Source: Brachionus plicatilis
Taxonomy: Eukaryota > Rotifera > Eurotatoria > Ploima > Brachionidae
Length of the DNA stretch: 64,000 nt
Assembly: GCA_010279815.1 (NCBI GenBank)
Contig: QEOQ01000122.1
Coordinates: forward strand, 1 to 64,000
Reading direction: 5' to 3'
Numbering within the stretch: the stretch's first letter is position 1; each line of letters starts with the position of its first letter. Below, piece by piece: positions 37,441-49,055 of this stretch. Position numbers and translations under genes: made by a program. The notes under the pieces are model-generated. The model was not told the DNA's origin. It was given only the letters and a program-made list of their open reading frames with translations, and did no database searches.

Positions 37441-40400
37441 ATGGAGGAGAAGGAAGTGCGGCACTGGAAAGTAAGTGGCAAAAATAAATATTGATCTAAA
37501 ACTAAGATATTTGCAGATATTTCCCGGAAAAGTGGCATTTTTTTACGATGGAAGGATTCAGACGAGCAAAAATTGGTGGGCCATACCGGGCGTTTTGGCT
37601 TTGATAATTGTTCCATCTTGTTTTCATCTTGGCTTTGAGTTTGTAAACCTAAATTTAAACAAAGACAAAATCTTAATACTATTTTTTCCCATTTAGCATC
37701 CCGTACTTGATTAAAAATGCCTCTGTCGCTTTGCCAATTTTTGGTTTCATACTTTTTCTCCTATCACTATCTAATTACATAATGTGTGCGTTCATGGACC
37801 CGGGTTATTTGCCAAGAGCCACTGCAGATGAAGCGTTTTACATTGAAAAAGAAAACAGTAAATATTTTTTATATCCAGACTACAACAATTTTAATTTAAA
37901 TCCAAGATATTTCGGTTGATCTTTCGGGCTCTTACTATCCGACCCCGAAAAACAAAATAATTAAAATTAAAGGCTGTGAATATGAAACAAAATTTTGTGT
38001 AAGAAACCTATTAATTTATTTAAATTTAAATTAAAAATATTTTTTAAATAAAGACGACTTGTAAATTTTACAGACCTCCTAGAGTTGTACACTGCGGAGT
38101 TTGTAACATGTGTGTTGGTGAGTTTTGTTTAATTTTTTTTATGTTGGAAGAACTGCAGGAATTTTTTAAAGAACGCTTTGATCATCACTGTCCTTGGGTT
38201 AGCAATTGTGTGGGAAAGCGAAACTACAAGACTTTCTACTTATTTTTGGTGTTTACTGCCCTAATGGCGATCTATGGTTTTGCGGCCTCTGCGACCGCAC
38301 TAGGTCTAAGTAATTTAAATTTTATTTTTGAAAAAACGACTTAAATTAAAAAAATCAAGGAATAAAAAACATACAACCACTCGGTGATGCTTTTAGAGAT
38401 AGTGTTGTTAGATATCCTTTTTAAAGAAATTCAAAAATTTTAAAAATATTTGTTTGTTTCCTTAACTTCAAATTACTATTTTGCTGGGACTTTATGCTAT
38501 TGTGATAGGCCTCAACATGATTGGAATGGCTGGCGCGCATACATTTTACTTAATCAATGAAAAAACAACAAATGAACGGGTAAGATTATTTAATTTCTTT
38601 TTTTAATTTATAAGTTTTTCGACTCTATCAAATCAGCAGACACAAAAATTAAAAAATCTTAAAAAAATGTCTAAGAAATTTATGTAGTGAGCTATTTTGA
38701 TTTAAAAAATAGGTAAATAACTTCTAAAATATCAAAGCTTAGATTTTTTATTTGTGGTTTAATTAAATTATAATATAATGTAATATTATAAATTTTTGAA
38801 TGATTTTTCTGATTCGCTTCTATCATTGCTTGTAATGGTGTAGCTAGAGAGGGGCTAAAGGATGCTCAAGTTCTTTTATCAAAAATTTAGAAGGAGATAA
38901 GCCCCTCTTTAAAAAGATCTTTTCATTAAAAATTGTTATAGTTTTTCAGTTACTTTGTAAATTTTCAAAAAATATTTCTGTAAAATATGCTTTTAGAACC
39001 TGACCGTATGTCGCACCATTGAGCAAGAACAAATCAGACATTTCCAAGAATGATGGAAGTTTTAGCCGAAGCAAAAGAAAGGTATTTGGGTTCTGAGATT
39101 TCAAAAAAAATTAATTAGACGAAATTGGCGGTGTTAAGGAGGTTACAATAATAGTGCGACATACGGTCAGGTTCTAAAAGCATATTTTTCAGGAAAATTG
39201 AAAAAAACAGTAGTTGAGCACCTAAAAATATCGAATTCTTAAGTTTAATCTAAAAATTCTATTAAAAGAATACAAATTTGACAAATTTGTTAAAAATCAC
39301 ATGATTTAAAGAGATTTTTTAAGAGAAATAAAGCAATAAAATAAAAAATTAAAACCATAGATTTGTTCAGAATTTTGTCAAGATTTAAAAAAAAAAAAAT
39401 AAATCGGGTCATAATTGATCCCTCGGAGGAGATACGATTTAAACCAGAAAAAAGACACTTTTTTCCATTTTTTAGCCAACAAAAACCGCCATACCCTTTT
39501 TTTTCTTTTCTAAATTACATTAGCTTGTAAAGAATTTTATACTCTTTCAGAATATATATAGTTTTTTAATATTTTTAAGTTTTATCTTTGAGATTTTGAG
39601 TCTTAAAGAACAACAACTTTTTAAAAGGTTTGCTATTTTTGGAGCCCTGGGTGTAGAAAATTTTTTTTTTGCTCCCTTCAAAAAAATTTTTTCCTGAGGT
39701 TTTTGAGGGCGTAGGTTACGAATTTTGAGTCAAAAATGTGAAATTCAGATAGCACTAAAGTTTTGAATTTCGTGAACCTTATCAATTTTTCTTTTAAATG
39801 CGGGCTCAAACGAAGGTCTTGAACCATTCGGACGTGCCCTGGGGTCACCCCCTAAATTATTTAAAAAAAAAACAATGATTGATAATTGATACTCATTCAG
39901 CAATAGATTTGGTCTAAATATTGAATAAAAATTTTCCCAATAATTGTATTTTGGATTTTTAAGCATTTTGCAGCATTTATGAGTGACCTCAAATTTTGAT
40001 TTTTAATTTGATAATGAATGACTATTTCGTGCTAATTAACAAAAACAAATTTTTTCACTAAAATTAGAGAAAAAAGACAATAAAGCTAAAATACAATTAG
40101 TATTAAAATTTTAGCTAAATTATGAAAATTTATTTATTTTAGTGACTGTTAAACCTAAGGCCACTATCAACTAATATTTGAAAGACATTGTTGATTGTGG
40201 ACTAGCTAATACAGCTGATATTATTTAAAAAAAAAATAATTTTTTTTATTAACACTATAAAGACCAATTTTTTTTATACCGTAATACCCCAAAGTGGACT
40301 TAAAAAACCCAATTTCAAATTCTGCAAAAATTAAGTTTAATTTACTAAAATAACTAAATTTTCATAATTTAGCTAAAATTTTAATACTAATTGTATTCTA

Positions 40401-41272
40401 GCTTTATTGTCTTTTTTCTCTAATTTTACAGAAAAAATTTATTTTAGTTAATTAGCCTTCTTTTAAACAATTAATCAAAATACAACCTAAGTTTTGCTGT
40501 TACGACCATAGTAAAAAAAAAGACAAGTTATTTATAAATAAAAACTAAATATTCTTATAGATATTTGTATGTTATTATCAAAATTACCAAAGCTTTTGGG
40601 AAATTTATGAGACTTTTAAATTTTCAAACAACAAGAGTTCTTAAAAAATTATTGTTAAAAATTAAGTTTTCTTAAGCTTGTAAAAATTTTTCTTTTACTG
40701 AAAAACATATTAAATTAAATCATTTTAATTTTTATAAAACTCAACTGAGCAAAAGATGTAGAAAAAAATTTTAAAAAGCTTTTGAATGACGACCATTTCT
40801 AAAGTTTTAATTTAAAGTTTTGAATGTTCTTGTCATTCATAAATTCATTGAGAGATCAAAATTTTAGAAACTTATTAAAAAGGCTCTATGTTTTTCTGTC
40901 AATTAATTTATATTTTATTCAAAGCGTCGATTTAACTTTTCTCTAATAAATGCCGTTTTTTTGTATATTCATTTTTTTCAATTTTTAATTTTTTTATTAA
41001 TAAATTCTTTTTTATTTAATTGATAAATAAAATTTTAATTGATAAAATAAAAATTAATTTAATTTTGATTTTTTAATTGAAGACTTTTTTATTGACATCT
41101 TTTTTGTAAAATTAATTTACGGAAAATCGTAATGCCTTTTTTTAATTAATAACAATTTTTATTTTAGATAAAATTACGATGGAAAATTAAAGATAGGCCA
41201 GTAAATCCGTTTACTCGTGGAAACATTTTTCTAAATTTTTGGTACATGATGTTTCGGTCGATAGAGCCATAG
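37441..41272 (+). CDS. ZDHHC: DHHC palmitoyltransferase (ZDHHC9/14/18-like)
   Basis: Multi-pass enzyme that S-acylates cysteines of membrane-associated proteins at Golgi/plasma membrane. Exons: 37441-37470, 37517-37638, 37697-37857, 37907-37998, 38054-38117, 38172-38303, 38360-about 38412, about 38480-38579, and 41168 onward to TAG at 41270. N-terminus [20 protein letters not shown]; helices 1-2; DPGYLPRA; zinc-binding Cys/His domain ([19 protein letters not shown]); catalytic DHHC at 38180-38191 followed by [13 protein letters not shown]; helices 3-4; TTNER then [13 protein letters not shown] after the last junction. About 290-300 residues. The join between exons 7 and 8 is unresolved: no AG acceptor precedes the helix-4 coding sequence in frame, so there may be an indel. 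The last intron (38580-41167) is 2.6 kb and carries two foldback elements. Relation to the following phosphatase-like exons is discussed there. Confidence 0.85.
38984..39195. mobile_element. Short foldback element in DHHC last intron
   Basis: Arms of about 37-40 bp are nearly perfect: AATATGCTTTTAGAACCTGA then CCGTATGTCGCAC at the left, with the reverse complement ending at 39195. The 120-bp interior has no coding potential. No clear target duplication; similarity fades gradually beyond the arms. Confidence 0.75.
39620..40030. other. Intronic sequence, mildly G+C-enriched
   Basis: Contains GGGCTCAAACGAAGGTCTTG and GTGCCCTGGGGTCACCCCC, less AT-rich than the rest of the intron. It may be an old mobile-element remnant. 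No frame or family was recognised. Confidence 0.3.
40031..40456. mobile_element. Long-arm foldback element in DHHC last intron
   Basis: Left arm from 40031 (GCTAATTAACAAAAACAAAT...) and right arm ending 40456 are reverse complements over roughly 110 bp with only a few differences, leaving about 200 bp of AT-rich interior. No open frame. Flanks (TATTTCGT versus CTTCTTTT) give no duplication. High arm identity suggests recent origin or gene conversion between the arms. Confidence 0.78.
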
Positions 41273-41343
41273 TAAATATAAATTTTTTTAAAATTTTTCT
41301 ATATTTTTGAATATTTATTTAATTAAAGTACCATAAATTACAG

Positions 41344-44300
41344 GAAAAATTTGAATGAAAATTACTATAAAAATCAAGATGAAAAGTTGAAGGAACTAAG
41401 ACGCAAAAACAAAAGCTCTATGTATTCTAGTGAGTCCTTAATACCTATTCCAGGTAATCAGCTCTATTCCGAAATCAAGAACAGAGACAAAAGTGATTTT
41501 GAACAAGAGCTGAGTATTTTAAATGAAAGATATATGGATATAAATAAGAAAATAAGAGCTGAAAAAATCAATGAAAAGTCTCTGGATGAATCTATTGGAA
41601 CTTTTTTGACTGACCCGGATGTTAATTTTTTCTATGAAGTTAGTTAAACTACAATCTGTGTAAATTTTTTTAATAACCTTTTTAGGGTTATGAAAAAAAC
41701 AAAAGATATATAAATTTGAAGCTCAGATCAGAGCGTGGCGCATACTGGAGGTTTCTGTACGAAAATAAAATAAATAACATTGTCATATTGGACGATCGCT
41801 TCAATGAAAATTTGGTATAGTTTCTTTTTTTTTTTAATTTTCATTTTAAAAAATTATAACTTAAGTTTAATAAAAAATACTCATTTTTATTCGACCGAGA
41901 GCAGGCTAATAGATTCGGTCAATCAGAAAATTTAAATATTGAATTTGGTTATGCATACAGATACTCTAATTTTACCATAAATATTTTTTACCTGAGTCAA
42001 TTGAATACTTCTGACCAAGTCATCGATAAAGAACTTGAGGTTCGCATTTACAGATTTTGGACATTCGATGCAGAAAACAATTTGCCAAATAATAGTGCTT
42101 ATTATGTCAAATTGATACAAATAATGAACTTTAATAACCCACAGTTGACAAGGCCCCAAAACAAGTTCAATTTGTGGCGAAAAAGAGATTATCCTAAGGA
42201 TAATTTTAACGATCTCACAAATTACGTCGTTCATTCAGAGTATTCAACTAAATTTTTTTAAATTTTTTTTATTAGTCAATTTTTTGATAGTGAGCCTTCA
42301 AGAATGTATTCGTTCATGATTTATGATCATATATTGGACGAAATAAAGGCAACAAACCATTTTTCGACAGAAAATGCATTCAAAATGTTCAGATCTGTTC
42401 AAAAACCTGACAAGCTTTTTAACAATTTGTTCAAGCTTAACTTGGTAGAAGAAAATTAGAAAGATTTTAAAATTTTTTTAATCATTTATTTTTAGGAAGA
42501 TTATATGTTTGGATACATAGCTGGGCTCTGTTCCATTCAATTAACTAGTGATGTTCAATTGAGCAAAATGAGGGAGCATATCGAAACAATTTTAAAATCA
42601 GGAATTCAAACAAAATATCCTATCATTAATGATCATTTTAAAGTAATTTTTTTAAATTTATTATCAAGAAGAAAAAAGAGAAAATTAATGATTTTTCAAA
42701 GTCATTAATTATTTATATTGACAATAATAAAATTGGAAAAGATTCAAGGTAATCGTTTGATTTTAAAAGATAAAAAAGACTTTTCTAAAAATCACACAAA
42801 AGGGCATAAAAGTTATTCAAAAACAATTTCTTCTTCTTAAACCATCATCAAAATTTAAGCTCTTTTAATTAGTTAACATATATGAAAGATCATTTATAAG
42901 AAAATCTAAAAACAAATTAAAAAATTTTAATTAAATAAATATTGTAATGATTAAATTTTTTGCAAAAACTTTTTAGATTATTGAACTCAAGATTTATTAT
43001 TTTTAAAAAATTGCAATTTTTTTTCGAAGTATCAATTAAGCTTAAAAACATTTCTTTTTTAGACATTAATGGAAACGATTCATGGCGAACGGCTAATCAG
43101 AACAAATTTCACGCCTGGTATGAAAATTTTGATACAATTATAATAAAAATCATTTGATAATTTTTTTTTAGATTCTTCTCTACCCGATAATTTTTTTAAT
43201 TTTGTAAGTTATTTTTTATCTAACAGAGCGTTATAGACAAATTTGCCTAAATTTTCTAAAATAAAAAAAGTTAATTGTTGCCAACTTTTTGAAAAATTTA
43301 TTTTTTTTAAATTTAGACTCAAATTTAGAGGGTCCTATTAAATTACTGACCCCCATATTTTTTGCAAAGCAAAAAATTGAACTTGCTTTCAATTTTATTA
43401 AGTCAGTTTTAATTTTGTTGTTAAAACTACAATTTAAACAAATTTAACAATAAAAAATTTCGCCTAATTTAAATTTATCATATTTTTACGTAATTAAAAA
43501 TTTAAGACATAGACTCTATTTTTTATTAAATTAAAAAAACAAAAAATATCAAATATTGCTATTATAAATTGAATCCTCAATTATTATGAAATCATTTGAA
43601 ATTCTCAAAAACTATACTTCCTGGAGAAAAACTAAGCACATTTTTATAAAGCTCGTTAAATTCTCTTCAAGGAAAATGATGGTCAGTTGGGGGTCAGTCG
43701 TATAAAATTGGAGGTCAGTAGGTGATCAGGTTTTCAAAAATATAAAAATATTCAATTTTCACAAAAAAAAAAATTTTGGAAAAAACTATTTTAATTTTCA
43801 AAAAATAGAGAAAATTTCAAACTTTTAAAAAATATTTTTGCTTTGCAAAAAAAATTGGATTCAGTTTTTTAGTAGGACTCAAATTAAAATGCCGAGTTTA
43901 AAAAATTTAATATAAAATAATTGAGTTAAATTACGCTTAAATTTCTAAATTTAATTAATTAACCTAAAATCATTGTAAAAAATATCTCAGTTTATTTTTT
44001 TTACGTAATTCTTTTTTTTAATTTAGACACTATTTGATATAAATGATCTGACAGTGGCAATTATTCAGCCGAACGAGAGCTATGATAATCTCATTGAATA
44101 CATTATAGCAAATCAAGTTGAACTTTTAGTTTCGATTAACATGCCGATAGATTTGAGAAAGAACTTGAGAAGAACAGAATTAAGTCACTATCAAGAAAAA
44201 GAAATAGCATCAAGTCCTTCGATTAATTGTGTTAAAAAAAAGAAAAAAATGGAATTCAATGTAAACGTAATGTTTTTTTGTACCATTAGATGAAAATTTA

Positions 44301-44877
44301 ATCTTTTATCTTTTAAAGCTAGAAGAACTAGGTGATTTAAAATCGAAAAATTTTGATTTCAGTTTAAAGTACACTGAATTAAATTCAAATTTAAAAACAG
44401 TTAAAAGAGAATCAAATACGAACTATGCGGATCAATCAATTGAATCTATTTTGTGTTGTTTGAACGAGATAATCAATGAGAAGAAAAATTTCCAGGAAAG
44501 AATGATACTTGTTTCAGGGTATGAGCTAAATTTTGTTCAATTTTTAAAAAAATAATTTAATTTTTTTTCTTTCTTTGATTAGTGAAATAAAATTAGCAGC
44601 AATTTTGGCAATAAGTTTTGTTAATTATCGTCAAGCACAAATAGAAGGCACAATTAATGTAAACATGTCTTCCCAAACAGTACTATCCAAACTTCCGACA
44701 TTGACCAGTGACCAAGCAAAAAGCACAGACTTTTCTACGAGTTTTAAGCCATATTTTTCCTTAGAAGACTATGAGCTAATTTACAAGGTTTCGAGTCAAA
44801 TTGCTGAAACCATAACTGAATCTCGTGCTAAAAGAAAAGAACAAAAAGTACAAGAGGAAAAATTTATTTCTATTTAA
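41344..44877 (+). CDS. Tandem receptor-type tyrosine-phosphatase tail, both domains catalytically dead
   Basis: Exons 41344-41638, 41686-41814, 41905-42239, 42276-42444, 42496-42642, 43063-43117, 43172-43203, 44027-44266, 44319-44518, 44583-44877; all junctions are frame-consistent, about 630 residues. The order matches a receptor PTP cytoplasmic tail: juxtamembrane wedge (SLIPIPGNQLYSEIKNRDKS), D1 (GYEKNKRYINLK, YWRFLYENKINNIVIL), then D2. In D1 the active-site loop reads VVHSDQFFDSEPSRMYSF, with Ser for the nucleophilic Cys and four extra residues before the Arg; the WPD loop is FWTFDAENNLP. In D2 the loop is LVSGEIKLAAILAIS, lacking both Cys and Arg. No ectodomain, signal peptide or membrane helix is encoded here. 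The first exon begins at an acceptor (TTACAG) with phase 2 required upstream; the first in-frame ATG is 41420. AATAAA at 44884. Likely a pseudophosphatase scaffold or adaptor; divergent, so the fold call rests on motif order. Confidence 0.72.
43336..43888. mobile_element. Inverted-repeat element in the phosphatase-like gene (seventh intron)
   Basis: The left arm (GTCCTATTAAATTACTGACC then TTTTTTGCAAAGCAAAAA) is answered by an inverted right arm ending about 43888, about 47 bp each with several mismatches. No coding interior. Flanks CAAATTTAG and CAAATTAAA are similar but do not give a clean duplication. It lies inside the 823-bp intron 43204-44026. Confidence 0.55.
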
Positions 44878-44889
44878 AAATGGAATAAA

Positions 44890-45888
44890 TTAACTAAAAT
44901 GTAAATAGAAGCTTTACAAAAATATCCAGCTGTATGTTTAATTAAAAATCTTTTATTTTACTTATAATTAATTTTTTTAATAAAAATTTAATTGTTGATT
45001 TTTTATTGTCAAATAACTGTTGATCACTAAATCTTAAATAAGCAGACTTGTTTTGTTTTAAGTCAAACGTTAAAATGCAAAAAAAGTAAATATTAAGGCA
45101 GGTATTAAGGTATTAAGGCAAAATTTAAATTTTATATGAACTGAGACAAAACTCAGAATAATGTTTGAGTATAATTAAAATTTAAATAATCTTTTTAATT
45201 TTTTTATTAAGCAGAAAATTTACTGAAAAAATTTTTTCATTAAAAAGAAAGACATAAAAATATCTACATTGTATTAATATAATAAGTATTTTGGCTAAAT
45301 TTTATTTTCAATTTAAGTTTCTTTTATAAGAATTAATAATTTCTCGAGAAAACATGTGGTTTATGGTATTTAAAAGTGGTAAAATTTTAAAACTTAAATT
45401 TATCAAGATAACAAAGCATAAAAGAATGTAGAAAATAAAAATATTAAATATGATTTGTCAGATTATTTAAGCCCTGCCTTTAATTAAATTAAATTCGTGA
45501 CGTTTGAAAAATTTATAATAGAACATTTTATGAAGAATCTTTTAAAATGGATTTAATTTCTTCCTAGAATGACAGTACTGCATTGACAAAAAGATTTTTC
45601 GTAAATTTCCGTATAAAGAAATTTTACGTCAAATTACGGGAAAACTCTAAAATTATATTATTTAACGAAAATTATTTTTTAAATTAAAATTAAGTGAAAA
45701 AATAGTAAAGAAATAAATATTTTTATTTTTTATTTTGTATTTTTTAGACAAATGATATATTCAAACCTATTTTTTGATTTTGATCTATCAGTTTTTAAAC
45801 TGTTTGTAGCATTCAGTCTAGCTGTTTTAAATTTCATTAATGAACGACATTTTGTCAAATAAGAATTAGAATTAGAGTATTCTTTCAA
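44890..45888. other. Gene-free AT-rich stretch
   Basis: No gene recognised. A small direct repeat of GGTATTAAGG occurs around 45098-45118. Confidence 0.5.
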
Positions 45889-45896
45889 AGATATAT

Positions 45897-46140
45897 GGGT
45901 CTTGCCTGTTATGTGACCAGTAACTTTATGTCGATTTGGTGACCAGGTATTTTTTTTTTTTCTGTTTTCACATATTCACTGATCGCCTAATATGTGATCA
46001 GGCAATATTATTTATTTGGTAAAAATGTTCTATAGATAATTTTAACCTGGTCACCTAAAAAACATTTGGTCACCAAAATTTTGCAATTGGTCACATAAAT
46101 TTCTTTTAAGTTAAATAAAATTTAATTGAAAATATAATAA
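45897..46140. mobile_element. Truncated copy of the GGGT-ended element
   Basis: Begins GGGTCTTGCCTGTTATGTGA and matches the reverse complement of the right-hand 240 bp of the element at 54755-55499, including the repeated TGGTCAC motifs. It ends without a second terminus. One end only, so the copy is broken. Confidence 0.75.
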
Positions 46141-46663
46141 AATAATTTCAATTGCAACTATACTTGCAAGATTTAATTTTTTTTCATTATTGTTGATGTA
46201 ATATGAAAATTTTTTAAGCGATGATGTAAAATTGAAGTTATATTAATAAAAATCAATAAGTCATATATTACTCTCTACTTCAATAAATTTATTTTTTATT
46301 TTAAAATTGATAAAATTTATTTAAGTCTCCACCAAAATCATCTTACTTAAAAAAATTTCTGTCAAAAAATTTTAGAGATTTTTTGATATTTCTTTAAAGA
46401 AACAATAAAAATTCTTTAATTTGATCCTTTTTCTGTAGTAAAATAAGGGACTTTTTAAAGAAATTAAATAATTAAAATTAGAATAGAACAAGTCTTCAGT
46501 TTTACTCCTAAAAATCTTTAAACGTCTTTGGTTTCTTTTGTGTCTTTAAACATTTAAAAGTCTTTGGTTTCTTAGACTTATTTTCTTGTTTATCAATTTT
46601 TTCGATTTTTGGTCAATATTTATTTTATTTTTAAAGAATGTAGTTTTTTTTTAGTATTTATTC

Positions 46664-46737
46664 CAGAGTTGTTTAAAGTCCCAAAAAAAGTCCAAGTCCG
46701 GGCTTGAATTGAGACTTGTGACTTTTAAACAACTCTG
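46664..46737. mobile_element. Minimal CAGAGTTG-family MITE (74 bp)
   Basis: Consists almost only of the two ends: CAGAGTTGTTTAAAGTCCCA at the left and GTGACTTTTAAACAACTCTG at the right, joined by AAGTCC/GGGCTT motifs. Flanks ATTTATTC and TTTTTTTC match at 6 of 8 positions. Confidence 0.75.
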
Positions 46738-48061
46738 TTTTTTTCGTTAATTTTATAAAAAATATATACCATTAAAAAATATTTTTATTTGAATGATTTA
46801 AATTATTAAATTTAAGTTGGATTTAGAACAGGACGAATGGCCATTAAAACGATATGGCGGACAGTTGGAGAGGAAAAGAAAGATTTTTTAAATAATAAAA
46901 ATTATATGGGTAAAGGTTTTTTTTGGGATACAAAATTCTTATATTGTTGATATTTTTTGTTGCCGGACCTTGTTTTTTTTAACTTAAGAAAAAAAAAAAA
47001 ATTTTTTTGATTGACTAATATTTTAATACTTTAATGATTTTTTAAAATCTATATTGCATTTTATTATGCGCTTTTAGAAAAAATAAAAAAATGCTTAACT
47101 CAATAGTCTATATGCTATAAATTTTTTTTTCGTGTGATTTTTTTTTGTTATGCGGCAAAAACCCTCGCCCTCATGATAGCGGCCATGATTATTTGAGGAA
47201 AGGAAGGGAAAAACAAATAAATTTGGGAAATGAATTTAAATATAAAATAATATTAAAGTAAATGACTTGACTTTACTTAAGACTTGGAGCTTTAATAAAA
47301 CCCTGCTTATTGTATTCAAAAAATAATAAAAAAAGATTAATCACTTAAAAAGTTATTAATAGCATAATTATAATTTTTATTCCAATTTTGTAGAAAATTG
47401 ATCTTTCAAAAAAAAGACATGATGATACAACCTTAACCAAGGCTTATCCATTCAAATATCAATTCTTAAAACAAATTTACAAAGATTTATAATTATTAAT
47501 CTTTTTTCGTTTGTAATAATTTTGAAATCTATTTAGATTCTCAAACTAATTTAGATTGAATTAAGATATTAAAAATTTTGAATTTAAAAATCGCGTATAA
47601 AATTTTTAAATAACAATAATATGTGTTTAAAAAATTATGTATTAAATTAAAAAAATGATTATGTCGAATAAGAAATAGTTATGAGAACAATATTTACCTT
47701 ATTGAATTTTTTTAATTAAGTGTCATTTTGATATTAATTTGAAGTTTTTCAATACAATTAAATATTCTTTTAATAATAAATCTAGGAAAGTGAAAAATTA
47801 CCAAAAAAACTATTTTAACTTTATGACTTAGCTTTTTATCACATGAGAGCCTTTTTTGGATTTTGTAGATATTCCAAGTTTTTACATAAAATCTCGGCTG
47901 TTTTTTTAATTTTTTTTCCCCAGATATTTCGTGCCAAATCCGTCATGATAACAGTTAATGCAAATTATATAATGATCGTGCAAAACATGTTCAATTACTT
48001 AGACTAGTCAAAACTTCAATAAATTATTTGGAAAGCGTAAGATTGCCTGTTAATAAGATGT
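46738..48061. other. Gene-free stretch with a possible MITE end
   Basis: GACTTGGAGCTTTAATAAAACCCTG near 47280-47306 resembles a diverged right end of the CAGAGTTG family. A patch near 47155-47190 (CGGCAAAAACCCTCGCCCTC) is less AT-rich. No gene seen. Confidence 0.4.
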
Positions 48062-48620
48062 CTATTGGTCGCGGTCAAGATACGTCCACATTGAATTGTA
48101 CATCTCAGTCTCTAAGAAATTAATATGGTTGCTAAAATTCAATCTAGCTTTAAAAGTATTTTTTGATTTAGAAGTAACAATGTCCCGATCCATTTTGTAT
48201 GTCTTCCTAAATTATACACCTTTTTGGGTGAAAATTATAAACCATTTATATGTTGGACAATTTCGAAGCCATTAATGATTTCATTTTATACGTTTTATCT
48301 TCAAATTAATTAATCTAAATAAATCAAGTCTCTTTGAGTATTCATATTTATGGAGGACAGGAATTATCTTTGTTGCTCATTTCCAGAGTTGTTTAAAAGT
48401 CACAAGTCTCAAGTCAAGTCCAAGTACAGACTTTTTTTTTAATAAAAAATTTTAATGTCCCGGCTAGGACTTGAAAAAAAAGTCTTGACTTGGACTTTTT
48501 TTGGGACTTTTAAACAACGCTGCTCATTTCTGAAACTTCTCTTTTTCAAAAATGTCTTTATCTAGATATGCACACCATAATTTAACTGCGAACTCTATCA
48601 TTATCTGAGTAAATTACGCA
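48062..48620 (-). pseudogene. CR1/jockey-type LINE C-terminal fragment split by a MITE
   Basis: On the minus strand: FAVKLWCAYLDKDIFEKEKF, ATKIIPVLHKYEYSKRLDLF, then, after the inserted element (48384-48522), RKTYKMDRDIVTSKSKNTFK and ARLNFSNHINFLETEMYN to a stop at about 48062. Matches the region after the polymerase in the LINEs at 16560-17222 and 31618-32564. Stops and frame breaks make it a dead copy. Confidence 0.72.
48384..48522. mobile_element. CAGAGTTG-family MITE with exact target duplication
   Basis: Left end CAGAGTTGTTTAAAAGTCAC, right end inverted CAGCGTTGTTTAAAAGTCCC; 139 bp, filled with AAGTC/GACTT motifs. Perfect flanking duplication CTCATTTC (48376-48383 and 48523-48530), which sets the family at 8-bp duplications, as for hAT. 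It is inserted within the reverse-oriented LINE remnant. Confidence 0.88.
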
Positions 48621-49004
48621 AAAAAAGGCCAGTAAAAATTGGAACTTTTTTAATTCCAAAACTTACTTTGAGAAACATAATTATTGATATGTATCATCAA
48701 AATTAACAATAATATATTCTAGGAAAGTCTCAATATTGGTGATATTTGTCTTTGTTATCGTAGTTGTAATTCAAGGCTAAATTTAATTAGGATAAAATTA
48801 AGCAAAAATATGGCTTAAATTCTATAACCATTTCTTTATTAAAACCTTAACATTTATTCTCTGATTCATTAACTTTAATTAATCATCTAATAAAAACAAC
48901 CCATTATTTTAATTTATCTATATTTACCATTACTGACATTTTATTTTTACTATTTTTGTTTTTTCAATTCTTATTTTATTTTACCTTGATTTCACTTTTT
49001 TTTA

Positions 49005-49055
49005 ATCTGAAGGAGCTTTTGCTCGCTAAGGATAAACTAATAAATAAATAAAATG
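49005..49055 (+). repeat. LINE 3' tail with GAGC-TTTT-GCTC hairpin
   Basis: CTGAAGGAGCTTTTGCTCGC followed by an AATAAATAAATAAA run. Same layout as the tails at 54225 and 63171, which follow reverse-transcriptase fragments, so this is probably the extreme 3' end of a heavily truncated copy. Confidence 0.65.
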
